DNA of 64,000 nucleotides from Thozetella sp. PMI_491 (taxonomy: Eukaryota; Ascomycota; Sordariomycetes; Chaetosphaeriales; Chaetosphaeriaceae). Below, piece by piece: positions 32,901 to 42,474 of the stretch. Made by a program: the position numbers and the translations under genes. Below the pieces are notes generated by a model. It was not told the origin of the DNA, did not search any database, and saw only the letters and a program-made list of their open reading frames with translations. Within the stretch, counting starts at the first letter, position 1, and the number at the start of each line of letters is the position of its first letter. The stretch is taken from assembly GCA_021432635.1 (NCBI GenBank), contig MU270023.1:744001-808000 (forward strand). The letters run 5' to 3'.

Positions 32901-34256
32901 CGAGGCAAAAACCTGGAAGTGACAAAACGTGCAAGGATGAGGCAAGGGCAGAGGCAGCACCTCGGCGCTGATCATTCAGGGGGACCTGCAAGCCAGAGGA
33001 GAGAAACTGGGGAGGCACTGGGAGGCTAGCAGGGTCCTGTTACAGGAGTGCGACCAGCTGCCCACTAAGAATATCCCATCGAGCGCGTGTCTTGGCGGCA
33101 CGAGCGCCCCGCCACCTCCTGTGTTGGACGGTCAACCACCCCCCAGCCCCACTCGGCCGGCAACCCTAGCAACGTGGTGGACCTGGTCACACCTGCTTTC
33201 CAGGAATGGAATTGACCATCCCTCGCGGCCTAAGAAAAGTTGGCCACTCGGGTTCTAGTGAAAGTGAACTGGTCTGGCCCTGCCTTTTTTGCCTGCTGTC
33301 GCACTGTTCCAAGGGAAAGCCGCGTCCCTGGTTTCGTCGCAAGTCCCTTCTTCTTTGTCCCTAGACAATGACGAACTTTTGACGCTGCTCGAAACAGTCG
33401 CTCCCTTGTTTTTAAGCTTAGGGTCGATAAACGCAGCGGGACCGCGAGGGTGAACGGAGGCGGCTGCCACTTCATTTACTTAGGATCAACCCACTGCCGG
33501 ACCAGAGCCACCTTCCAGCGCCCCAAGCGCATCCCGCAAAGGGACCACCGGGACCCGCCCACACCAGACATAGCACCTAGAGCAAATACGAGGGGGGCCC
33601 TGGGCTTCTCGAACCCGCCGGTCTGCTTCCCCCGTCCGCAAAATACGAAGGTGTCTCTTCGCAGAGCATACCGCACCACGAAGCGAACCGAATCGTCGGC
33701 GCACGCACTACGAAGCCTATTGCCGTGGCTTGCAGAGACACCAGAGACACGAGAGACGCCGAAGACTCTCGATTGGGCAGCAGACCAGACACTTGCATAC
33801 CCGTTCTGGTCGCTTTCAGCACAGGTGCGGCTGACCTCACAAAGAGCGCCCCGAACTGACGTCGAGGGGGTTGCGCGCCCCCCTTTTTTCTACCTTTGCC
33901 TTGGCCCAGCAACCGACCCAGGGAAGCACTCAGGTCCACCACCGCCCGGGAACTGGTACCCCCCGCTCCTTCTTTCTCCCGCGTAGACCCTTCGGAGCGT
34001 TCGCAACGCCTGGCAAGCCAAGGCAGCTCCCACAGTCCTCTCGCTCGTTTGTCAATGCCCTGTGGTGGCATTTGTTTCTTCGTGCGCAACGTGGGAGCGA
34101 CTCACCTCAAATAACAAAGCTACGAGCGGGCCGGGTCCGTCTTCTCTCGCCACAAGAAACCGGGAACCCAGGTCCAAACTCGATACGAACTCCACACACC
34201 CGCCAACGACTCAGAGCTGACTGGCAGCCGCTCGTGTTCTCCTGCCCACCGGAACC
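29960..34256. other. 4.3-kb intergenic region, no gene recognised
   Basis: It lies between the divergent helicase and GH17 genes. It includes the helicase leader and UTR intron near 29966-30064, a purine-rich run at 30100-30200, a T-tract at about 32491-32504 and a second T-tract near 32750. The last kilobase (33400-34250) is probably leader and promoter of the GH17 gene. Open frames here (for example 33450-33986 and 31389-31748) show no motif and overlap one another on both strands. Confidence 0.45.
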
Positions 34257-36611
34257 ATGGCGCAGCCACGTCGTTACTACGAGGAGGACCTCGGCGAGCG
34301 CGAGCCTCTCGACAACCCAAATACCTACTCGTCTCCCCACTACCACCCCGAGGACGACCCTTACCAGCAATCCCCACGCCGCCAAGCTCCCCAGCAGCAA
34401 CAGCAACAATACTACCAGCAAGATCCATACGCGACCTCGCCGCCGAGAGTACGCCCTCCCGGCGCCCATCCCGACTCGTCCTTCGAGCGCATGAGAGCGC
34501 AGCGGCGCCTAAGCCGAGAAGGTTCCGCCACTCTACAGACGCCCCGCGCGGCACCAGGCTACGGAGGTGGCCCCAGCAACTACAGGCAGCCCGATCCAGT
34601 ATCGCCAGTGTCCCCCGGCCGCGGCGGCAACGACGACCAATACTGGGGCAACAAGCAGAGCTACTCGGCTCAGCGACGACCTGCTCCCCAGAGCAACGTG
34701 ACGCCCGGCGCTGACAACTTCGGCGAGACGGCAGCAGGAGGCATGGCCGGCATTGCCTACAGCGTTGCAGAACAGAACGCCCGCGAGAGCGGCATGGACG
34801 CCATGCGAGGACCCAGTCACCCTCAACAAGCATACCACCAGCAGAGCCAATGGCAGCAGGGCCACCCGGACGACGGATACGGCCAGCCGGCGCCGGGTAT
34901 GCGCGGCGGGAATAGCCTCAGGGAGCCGCGGCTCCCCTACGTCGAAGACCCCGCCGACCGGGCGTCCTACAGCAGCAGCAGCCTCTCAGGCCTGAATGCC
35001 GCCGCCGTTCCCCCAGGGAGCGCCAGCCCGGGCGTGCGGACGCCGTCGAGGAGTCCGCACGCGTTCCCGAGCGACATATACCACGACGACCCGTACCAGA
35101 ACTACTCTCGTCACCCGGACCCCCACCTGGGCGTGGTTAACCCCAATGACATTGAGGACGACGGCGACGAGGGGCTCGAGTACGGACGCAGGACGAACAG
35201 GAACAGCATGATCAGCCTGGGCTCGAGCCGCCGCGGGCGCGACAACAACGGGGCCACGGCCGCAGCTGCTGTCGCGGGCGGTGCTGCCGCAGGCGGCGTG
35301 ATGGGTGCCCTGGCGTCCAGGTCGGGCACAAATGGGTCCGGTGGTCAGTACGCTCCGGTACAGAATGCCGAGACCGCATACCAAGGCGCCGGGGGCAACC
35401 CGACCTTCCAGGGCCGGGCAGGTGGCTATTCGGAGAAGGCGGCGCTCTCGGATGGCCAGCGAAAGGGCAGGAAAACGAGGCTCGTTATAATTGGCGTCGT
35501 TGTCCTGCTGATTCTCGCCGGTATTGCGCTGGGCGTCGTGTTCGGCGTCGTACTCCCGAACAGGAACAAGAGCTCGAGCAATAGCAGCAGCAGCACCGGA
35601 GGCGATAACCACTCGGGCACGGCCGCCGGCGATACCAAAGCCAATGGCGATCTAGACATCAACTCGGCTGAGATCAAGGCGCTCCTCAACAACCAGAACC
35701 TGCACAAGGTGTTCCCCGGCATCGACTACACGGCTGTCAACACGCAGTATCCGGACTGCCTCTCGTTCCCTCCTTCGCAGAACAACGTTACCCGCGACAT
35801 TGCGGTGCTCTCGCAGCTCAGCAACGTGATCCGCCTGTACGGCACGGACTGCAACCAGACCGAGATGACGATCCACGCTATCCGGCAGCTCAAGATGGAG
35901 GACACGGTCAAGATTTGGCTCGGCGTCTGGCAGGATAACAACGCCACCACTAACGCCCGTCAGCTCGCGCAGATGTGGGACATCCTCGACACGTACGGTA
36001 CCACCCCCTTCAAGGGACTCATCGTGGCCAACGAAATCCTGTTCCGTGAGCAGATGACCGTCACCCAGCTCGGTACATTGCTGTCGAACGTGCGGACGAA
36101 CCTGACGGCCCGAGGCATGAGCCTGCCGGTGGCGACATCGGATCTGGGCGACAAGTGGACGCAGGCGCTGGCGGACGTGAGCGACTACGTCATGGCCAAC
36201 ATCCACCCCTTCTTTGGCGGTATCAACGCCAAGGATGCGGCGTCGTGGACCTACAGCTTCTGGAACAACAACAACGGTGCCTTTTTCAAGTCAGATTCGA
36301 GCAAGAACGTCATCAGCGAGACTGGTTGGCCGTCGCAGGGCGGCATGGACTGCGGGACCACCGCCAAGACCAACTGCCCGGACCAGTCAGTGGCTGGTAT
36401 TGACGAGATGAACCAGTTCATGGAGGACTGGGTGTGCCAGGCGCTAACCAACGGCACCCAATATTTCTGGTTCGAGGCCTTCGACGAGCCCTGGAAGATC
36501 CAGTTCAACACAGCAAACCAGAACTGGGAGGACCACTGGGGGCTCATGGACGTGAACCGGAACCTCAAGGACGGTGTCAAGATCCCCGACTGTGGGGGCA
36601 AGACTGTATGA
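34257..36611 (+). CDS. btgC: btgC-type GH17 glucan endo-1,3-beta-glucosidase, type II membrane protein (784 aa)
   Basis: Intronless gene of 784 codons starting at ACCATGG. The N-terminal 400 residues are cytoplasmic-type disordered sequence rich in Gln, Pro, Ser, Gly and Tyr (QAPQQQQQQYYQQDPY). A single transmembrane segment follows (about residues 406-430, LVIIGVVVLLILAGIALGVV). A Ser/Gly linker leads to the GH17 domain. The acid/base Glu lies in LIVANEILF (about residue 593) and the nucleophile in VISETGWPSQGG (about residue 688). QYFWFEAFDEPWK near the end is also typical. The enzyme cleaves beta-1,3-glucan and remodels the fungal cell wall from the plasma membrane, as the btgC/scw-type enzymes do. 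All catalytic residues are present. The long Gln-rich cytoplasmic tail is usual for this class but its role is unknown. Confidence 0.93.
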   Translation: MAQPRRYYEEDLGEREPLDNPNTYSSPHYHPEDDPYQQSPRRQAPQQQQQQYYQQDPYATSPPRVRPPGAHPDSSFERMRAQRRLSREGSATLQTPRAAPGYGGGPSNYRQPDPVSPVSPGRGGNDDQYWGNKQSYSAQRRPAPQSNVTPGADNFGETAAGGMAGIAYSVAEQNARESGMDAMRGPSHPQQAYHQQSQWQQGHPDDGYGQPAPGMRGGNSLREPRLPYVEDPADRASYSSSSLSGLNAAAVPPGSASPGVRTPSRSPHAFPSDIYHDDPYQNYSRHPDPHLGVVNPNDIEDDGDEGLEYGRRTNRNSMISLGSSRRGRDNNGATAAAAVAGGAAAGGVMGALASRSGTNGSGGQYAPVQNAETAYQGAGGNPTFQGRAGGYSEKAALSDGQRKGRKTRLVIIGVVVLLILAGIALGVVFGVVLPNRNKSSSNSSSSTGGDNHSGTAAGDTKANGDLDINSAEIKALLNNQNLHKVFPGIDYTAVNTQYPDCLSFPPSQNNVTRDIAVLSQLSNVIRLYGTDCNQTEMTIHAIRQLKMEDTVKIWLGVWQDNNATTNARQLAQMWDILDTYGTTPFKGLIVANEILFREQMTVTQLGTLLSNVRTNLTARGMSLPVATSDLGDKWTQALADVSDYVMANIHPFFGGINAKDAASWTYSFWNNNNGAFFKSDSSKNVISETGWPSQGGMDCGTTAKTNCPDQSVAGIDEMNQFMEDWVCQALTNGTQYFWFEAFDEPWKIQFNTANQNWEDHWGLMDVNRNLKDGVKIPDCGGKTV

Positions 36612-37527
36612 GGAAAGGAAGGTGGGGAAGATGGGAAGGATGGGTTGGATGTAATGGAACGTGTGCTGCAAGGACGGCTATGGATCATTAGACGACATCT
36701 ATGTGCGATCTGGCGCGGGTTTAATTTTCTGGGATCCGATGCGCAGTGCGATGCCGACGAAGGGCATCCACGCGTCTGGCGGGAAAATATGCATTGCTCG
36801 ACGGTCTGTCTCCCAAGCATGGGATTGGACATGTCGAGAAGGGAGGCAATCAGTCAGCCAAACGACCGGGTCGGCTGAAGGTGCTTATGTGCGGTTCGCA
36901 AATGGCGGACGACGTCAAAAACTGTGTGGCAGGGTTTGGGGAAACGGCGTTGCGGCGATATGTAGGCCTCACGGGCTTTTTCTGCATCAACATCTGCGGT
37001 GTTTAATCCTGTATTTTAGCTCGACATACAAGTATATAGGCTCATGAACGAATGGGACGACAGATATAAGTCGTGGCACTAAACTTTCCCTTCGCCATCG
37101 GTTCTGACGCACGGATGAGAATGTGAACCTTAGCCGTGGCCTTGTTGCTTGAGTCCCGCCGTGCGGCCCCAATGTCTCATGCTGAACCTTCGACGGCCTT
37201 CGCGAACCATCCGGCCGCCATCCATCATCTCGCCTGGCCATCCCACCCATTGCCGTGGGGCACGTCCATTTTCCGTGAATTATCCTTATCGTGGAACCTA
37301 GGCGAGTGCAGTGTAGGCTCAAGGTTCGGTGCCGGTAGGAATCCCCGATCGAACCATGGCTCATGGAGGGCAGGAAAGCAGACCACCCAAACCAGTGCGG
37401 CCACATGCCGCCTACAAGCTCCTAAAAGCTTTCTCCTCTGCACCTTCAGCCCGTCTCAACTGCTGGCGAAATTCGAAGCGGGAGCTCGAAGGCCCACGAA
37501 CGCCGTTCTTCCTGACTGAAGAGCAAG
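36612..37527. other. intergenic between the GH17 and first 2EXR genes
   Basis: 3' region of the GH17 gene and upstream region of the 2EXR gene. No gene was recognised. Confidence 0.45.
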
Positions 37528-39093
37528 ATGCACCGTCACACGCGTAACTATAACCCGGACGGCCAGCTCGGCCAGTTCACTCACGACTTCAATCTCCTGT
37601 CGCTGCAGACGCCGCCTCAATACACTGGCGAGCCTGTCATGGAGCGCCAATCGCCGCTTGCATTCGATATTGCTCTCCGCCCCCAGCCTGAAGAAAGGAA
37701 GAGTCTAAGTACTCTCGTCGTGGCCCGCCCACCCCGTCCCCAGCCTACCTTTACTTGCTTTCTGGAACTCCCCGTGGAGCTCCAGATCCAGATATGGCGC
37801 CACACCTGGGAGCCCCGAGAGATCAACTTGGAGCCGCACGTAATGTGGCAGCCGCTCCGCGGCTCACCCGATAGCACGTCGTCACCGCTGCCCCTCCGCC
37901 GAAGTTCGAGGGGCTGTCTCCAAGCGTTCCGAGCTAGCACAGCAGAGGAGAAACGAGCGGGTTTATCGGAGAAGAAGAAGAGACACGCCAGGGAGGTGCG
38001 CGATGCTGTGTCTGTCGTGAAGCTGGTGGTCCCCGAGAACTGGCACGTCCCGCCGCTGCCTACAACGCTCTACCTCAAGGGCGTGCCGCATCAAGAGACT
38101 CTCGCCTGCTACCGGCCACTGGCTTTTGCCCCTGGCACGCCTCTTGGGGAGCAGTTCTGGCTCCGCCGCACGATTAGGGCGAACCCGGGGCTGGATCAGG
38201 TCAAGCTCGGAGGTTTCGCAAGGAACTGGACGCTGAGCCGGCCACAAGTGCCCTTCTTTAACAATGAGCGGCCCTCTTGCTCTCCGTCTATGAAGCCGTT
38301 CCTCGCTCAGGCATTCATCCACGGGCCGTGGGCGCACCTCCGCCACATCGTCGTGGACGGGATGTTCTTCCAGGGGTTTCCTTACCTGCAGGCGGTGCAC
38401 AGCTACCCCAAGCCTCCGCCGCCAGGGCTGGCGTCGATGACGGTCCAGTATGGCCCCTACCCGCATGCCCTCGACCAGCACAGTTTGATGAGGGAGGGCC
38501 TCGCCTACGGGCACGAAATCATCGAGCTTATCGAGCAGAGCGGGTGTCTGGAAACCTTCACCATCATTCTAAGCCAGCAGGAGTTTGACAAGTTGGAGGG
38601 AACTAGCGGCGGGCAAGTAACGGACGGGTCAGACAAAAAGCTGCTGCCGCCACACAGAATCCGGCTTGCGCGACAGAGACCGTCCGAGGACGTTTTAATG
38701 CTCGACAAGCGCGGCTATGACCACGCCTGGGCCATCTTCATGGTGGCGCCGTTCCCGCGTGGCGACCCAGCACGGAGCATCTTCAAAAGATTCCTGCAGA
38801 CCAACCGAAATAGCAACTGGCCGTCGATCGATATGGCTATCCTGGCACAGGTGCCCCATGTTACGTGGGCGCGGGGCATGGTGGTCAGCGCGGACCGATG
38901 GGGACAGAGCCTGGCGACGGACTGGGAGGTGCTGCTGTCGTGCTGGATCAACCGCGGCTTCAAGAGTCCGTGCCAGGCGTACATCAAGATTTGGGCTGTG
39001 AAGCGGAAGCTGGAAGGAGGAGAGATGGTGATGCATCCGGCGTGGATGATAGCACCGTTCCACGGGTTTTGTGCCGAGGAGTATGGGTTATGA
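37528..39093 (+). CDS. 2EXR-domain protein A (521 aa)
   Basis: Single-exon frame of 521 codons starting MHRHTRNYNPDGQ. After a disordered N-terminus the 2EXR motif appears at TFTCFLELPVELQIQIWRHT, the pattern F-x-x-LPxElqxxIWxxt that names the family, followed by EPREINLEPH. 2EXR proteins resemble F-box modules and are greatly expanded in filamentous ascomycetes; molecular functions are mostly unknown. Basic stretches (LSEKKKRHAREVRDAV) occur at about residue 150. There is no signal peptide or membrane segment, so a cytosolic or nuclear site is likely. The C-terminal half has no recognised domain. Its neighbour at 39652 has the same domain in the same orientation, consistent with an old tandem duplication. 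Confidence 0.8.
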   Translation: MHRHTRNYNPDGQLGQFTHDFNLLSLQTPPQYTGEPVMERQSPLAFDIALRPQPEERKSLSTLVVARPPRPQPTFTCFLELPVELQIQIWRHTWEPREINLEPHVMWQPLRGSPDSTSSPLPLRRSSRGCLQAFRASTAEEKRAGLSEKKKRHAREVRDAVSVVKLVVPENWHVPPLPTTLYLKGVPHQETLACYRPLAFAPGTPLGEQFWLRRTIRANPGLDQVKLGGFARNWTLSRPQVPFFNNERPSCSPSMKPFLAQAFIHGPWAHLRHIVVDGMFFQGFPYLQAVHSYPKPPPPGLASMTVQYGPYPHALDQHSLMREGLAYGHEIIELIEQSGCLETFTIILSQQEFDKLEGTSGGQVTDGSDKKLLPPHRIRLARQRPSEDVLMLDKRGYDHAWAIFMVAPFPRGDPARSIFKRFLQTNRNSNWPSIDMAILAQVPHVTWARGMVVSADRWGQSLATDWEVLLSCWINRGFKSPCQAYIKIWAVKRKLEGGEMVMHPAWMIAPFHGFCAEEYGL

Positions 39094-39651
39094 AGGAAGG
39101 CAGGGGAGGGGGTTGGATATAGGGGGCTGTGATACACATGGTGCCAGAGCTCGTTTCGACTAGTAGTAGCCTATAACGGGAGGGACTCGGCAATGACGAA
39201 GTATCTAGCCGGTAGCTTCCTCGGATCGAAAGCGGCCGATCTTACTCCCCTGCGCAAGCCAGATAGTTTTGGTATTTGGTAGCTCTAGCGAGTGTTTATC
39301 ACCCCCTTTTCGCCCCGGCCCGTCAGGGTTAGGGTTCCATTATGCGCGTTGGTGATCGATTCGTGATCGACTAAGGCAGGCTGCTTATTCCATAAACCGT
39401 GCTTAAGTGCGTTTGGGTGCTTTGGGCGCAGGTGGGGCAATAGGCCGACCTCCGGTGGTGGGTGATCAACATCTCGCTCACCCGACCTGACTCTTATCTA
39501 GCTCCCGAATTTTTTTTTCTGGCGTGTGCAACATGGTAGCGGCGGATCGTTAGATGCCAAGCCAAGCCAGCTCTCTGGCCGCTCTTTTTGCTTTCTAGCC
39601 GACTTCGTTTTGTTTCTCGTCCCCAGTCGGGCGCAGTGTTTTGTTTGCGCC
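39094..39651. other. intergenic between the two 2EXR genes
   Basis: 558 bp with a T-tract near 39510-39518. The second gene's frame is open upstream of its ATG for 42 codons but has no earlier ATG there. Confidence 0.45.
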
Positions 39652-40926
39652 ATGGCGGCCCCAAGCCACAATGACCGTTTCGAAAAGTTCCCCAGTCTCC
39701 CCACCGAGATCCGCCTTCTGATCTGGCGCATGGCCAGGCGGCCGCGCCTTGTGGAAATCGTGCCAGGCGTCGCGCGCCTCCCGCTCCCCCAGGCGGCCAA
39801 CCCACCCGTCGTGGGCGAAGACACCAGACGCTCCGCCGAGTTCCTCAAGCTGACGGTTGTCCCCGCGGCCCGGGCGCCGGCGGTGCTGCATGCGAACCAG
39901 GAGGCGCGCTACGAGACGCTGCCGGGTTACTACCTCGTGCGCTTCCCGACCCTGTGCCCCGACTACATGGTCCGGACCCCTCGGTTCCTCTTCCATCCGG
40001 AGATCGACACCCTGCGCCTTGCCACCTGGTGCCTCTGCCACGATGGCCGCCCCCCAGCGCCGAGCCACTGGGTGTCGGACATCCACCCGCCGGCCTGCGG
40101 CAGTCTGGACGGCCTGGTCCGGGCGCTAGGCATGAGCAGCGAGGGCCAGTTCCGCCTGGTCAACAGCATCCTGTCGCCGTACGATGAGGGCGTCACGGCC
40201 GCTGCGGAGACGGCCCAGGCCCAGCTTGCGCTACAGCCGTCGCTCAGCAGCACCGGCAAGTGGGAGTCCTGGGCCCAAAACCTCGTGCACCTGGCCTTCG
40301 ACGCCAGTTTGTTCCTCAAGCTGGCCGACTACAACGACCCCCGGAGCATCTGGGCCTTCTTCAACACCCGCACAGCATGCGACGAGATCACCGCGCTCCT
40401 CGAGACGTCGGAGTCTCTCCGCACGTGCACCATCACCATGGCGTCTGCGCCCTTGTCCCCCGCCGCCCCGCGCTTTCCGCTACCGGGCGACGCTGAGGTC
40501 ACGCAGACGTACAATGTGCGGGCCGTGCGCATCGCCAAGAAGCACCGGTCCGCCAGCCGCGAGCCGCGCCTCGTCCAGGATGGCGCCGTCATGATCTACC
40601 ACGATGCTCGCCCGCCCGCGCCGGGATCCAAGGACCTAGCCATCTTCGAGCTCGTCGACGAGGACCAGCAGCGGCTCTTCACACGGCGCGTCGGTGGTGC
40701 CACCGCGCTGGCCCGCCGCATTAGCTGGCTGATCCGCACGGCGCCGGGCCCGCGGGCTTGGCTGCGCATCCTGGCGCCCGTCGACGCGAACACAGCGTTC
40801 CGGGACAGTTTCAGCGGTGACATGAAGATGCTGCTCACGGAATGGCTGTTGCTCGAGCAGCACACGTCCAAGCGGAGGCTCGCTGCCGTCTGCCACGGAA
40901 TCTGCATGCCGGACTACGGCTTTTGA
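39652..40926 (+). CDS. 2EXR-domain protein B (424 aa)
   Basis: Single-exon gene of 424 codons. I start it at ATG 39652 in GCGCCATGGC, the first Met of the frame. The 2EXR motif stands at the very N-terminus: FEKFPSLPTEIRLLIWRMA, then RRPRLVEIVPG, and the second half AVLHANQEARYETLPGYYLV with FHPEIDTLRLATWC, so the complete beta-strand set is visible. The remainder is an alpha/beta region of unknown function rich in Ala and Arg. It shares domain and orientation with the gene at 37528 but little linear identity outside the motif, so the duplication, if real, is old. Antisense frames here are shadows of its GC-rich codons. Confidence 0.85.
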   Translation: MAAPSHNDRFEKFPSLPTEIRLLIWRMARRPRLVEIVPGVARLPLPQAANPPVVGEDTRRSAEFLKLTVVPAARAPAVLHANQEARYETLPGYYLVRFPTLCPDYMVRTPRFLFHPEIDTLRLATWCLCHDGRPPAPSHWVSDIHPPACGSLDGLVRALGMSSEGQFRLVNSILSPYDEGVTAAAETAQAQLALQPSLSSTGKWESWAQNLVHLAFDASLFLKLADYNDPRSIWAFFNTRTACDEITALLETSESLRTCTITMASAPLSPAAPRFPLPGDAEVTQTYNVRAVRIAKKHRSASREPRLVQDGAVMIYHDARPPAPGSKDLAIFELVDEDQQRLFTRRVGGATALARRISWLIRTAPGPRAWLRILAPVDANTAFRDSFSGDMKMLLTEWLLLEQHTSKRRLAAVCHGICMPDYGF

Positions 40927-42474
40927 GCGGCAGCAGCTAGCCCGTAGGCGAGCTCCGACGAGCCTGCGGCCCGTCCACAGTGCTCATGACATGCAACGGC
41001 GAGGGTCTCCCTGGGGAGTGAGAGCGTACAGTTCGAGCATGCCGGATGGCAGCTCTGACGGGGAGAGCAGCAGGCCTGAGTAGTGTGCCCTGCAACGAGC
41101 AGGGGCGGCGCCTGAGCGACTCGAGCATCTGTCTCGGGTGGTTGCATCGCTACCTGATTCAAGCTTGCGCCGCCTAAAAACTAGCTCTGGCGGTCCTTCG
41201 CCCCATAGAAGGAGCGGTGTGGGGGAGGGATGGGAAAGGAAAGAAGGATAAAGATGCTGTCGCATCGCCTCTCGCCGTCGCCCTGTCGGTGTTAGGCACT
41301 CAGTGGCTTACAAACTCATCGGGTCCTCATAATCCATACGCAGAGTGCGTCGGATGCTAGTGAGAACCGCTGACAAAGTTGAGAAGGGACAAGGCAGTCG
41401 CACACAGGCCACCCCCACATGCTGTAGGCGTACCGTTCATCGCTCGCCCAGTTAGGTAAGAATTGAGGAGGCCAGACCGGACGAGCGTCGAGCGAGGCAT
41501 TCCCCTACTAGACGGATCACCTGATGCAGAAGGCCATCCTTTGGCCAGTCTGCCTAGAGGATGCTTAGTTGACCAGCTGTCTAAGATACTTAGTCTTGCC
41601 GGTTTGGACACATCCGATCTATAGATTCGCCGTGTGGGCTGGGCGGCAGGCGGAGCCGTCGATAAAACGGCCCCATCCGATTTGTGAAACCCAGGGTCCC
41701 TGTCCAGGGTCCAGCAAATAGCACGCCGGCCACGCCAACGGGCCCCAAAATCTGAAGCAACAAGCGCCGCGCCGCGGGGACCACTCACCGGCGCATAGCT
41801 CACTAGTTCCTTGTCACCTTTCGTGTTCGTACGGTGATCCCCGGCAAACACAGGCGCAGCGCAAGCACTGACTGACTCGATTCGCCCACGGCAGACTCCC
41901 CTTCGGCACCAGCTTCTCCTTTCATTTTCCATTTCCGGCAACCCCCCCACAAGGACCTTGCCGTCGTGATCCCGACCATACCCCTCGCCCCCCCGTCAAC
42001 CCCATCGACCAGCGGGGCTGGATGTGGTATACCCCAGGCGTCCTGTCCATTGGAGCACACTGCCTCAAGGAAGGCGTTTCACACATGCGTCTCCCAATGT
42101 TGATCGATGGCCTGTATTGGGTCGAGTAGGTAGGCCCCGAAGGGCTTTCTTCGAGCCAAAGGGGTAATTTGATGACTCGAAACCTGTGTGTAGCCTAAGG
42201 CGGGCCGCGATGATGTTTTGTTCTAGGCCGAAGGCTTCAACTTCGTCCCATCTCTGCACGGGCGCCGGACTGCCATCCTTCGCCCATCTATCGTCCCTAG
42301 ATCGTCTTCATGCACTTATATGCTCGCGAAATCTTCTCGGCTACCCCGAGCACGAGGTCTGTATCGCTATGCGTTCTTGATGATGTGCAATATACGCTGG
42401 TGATTTCGCCCACCGAATAGCTAGCTACCCAAACTACCCTGCCCACCTTCACTCACCACGGGAGGACGGCCGCC
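40927..42474. other. intergenic upstream of the b561-like gene
   Basis: 1.5 kb with a 197-codon minus-strand open frame (41357-41950) lacking any recognisable motif and with unbiased codons. No gene was supported. Confidence 0.4.

Noticed and set aside
33450-33986. 178-codon plus-strand open frame before the GH17 gene
   Set aside because: No motif, low-complexity composition and overlapping minus-strand frames; more likely GH17 leader.
41357-41950. 197-codon minus-strand open frame
   Set aside because: No motif and no codon bias; no start or splice context that supports a gene.
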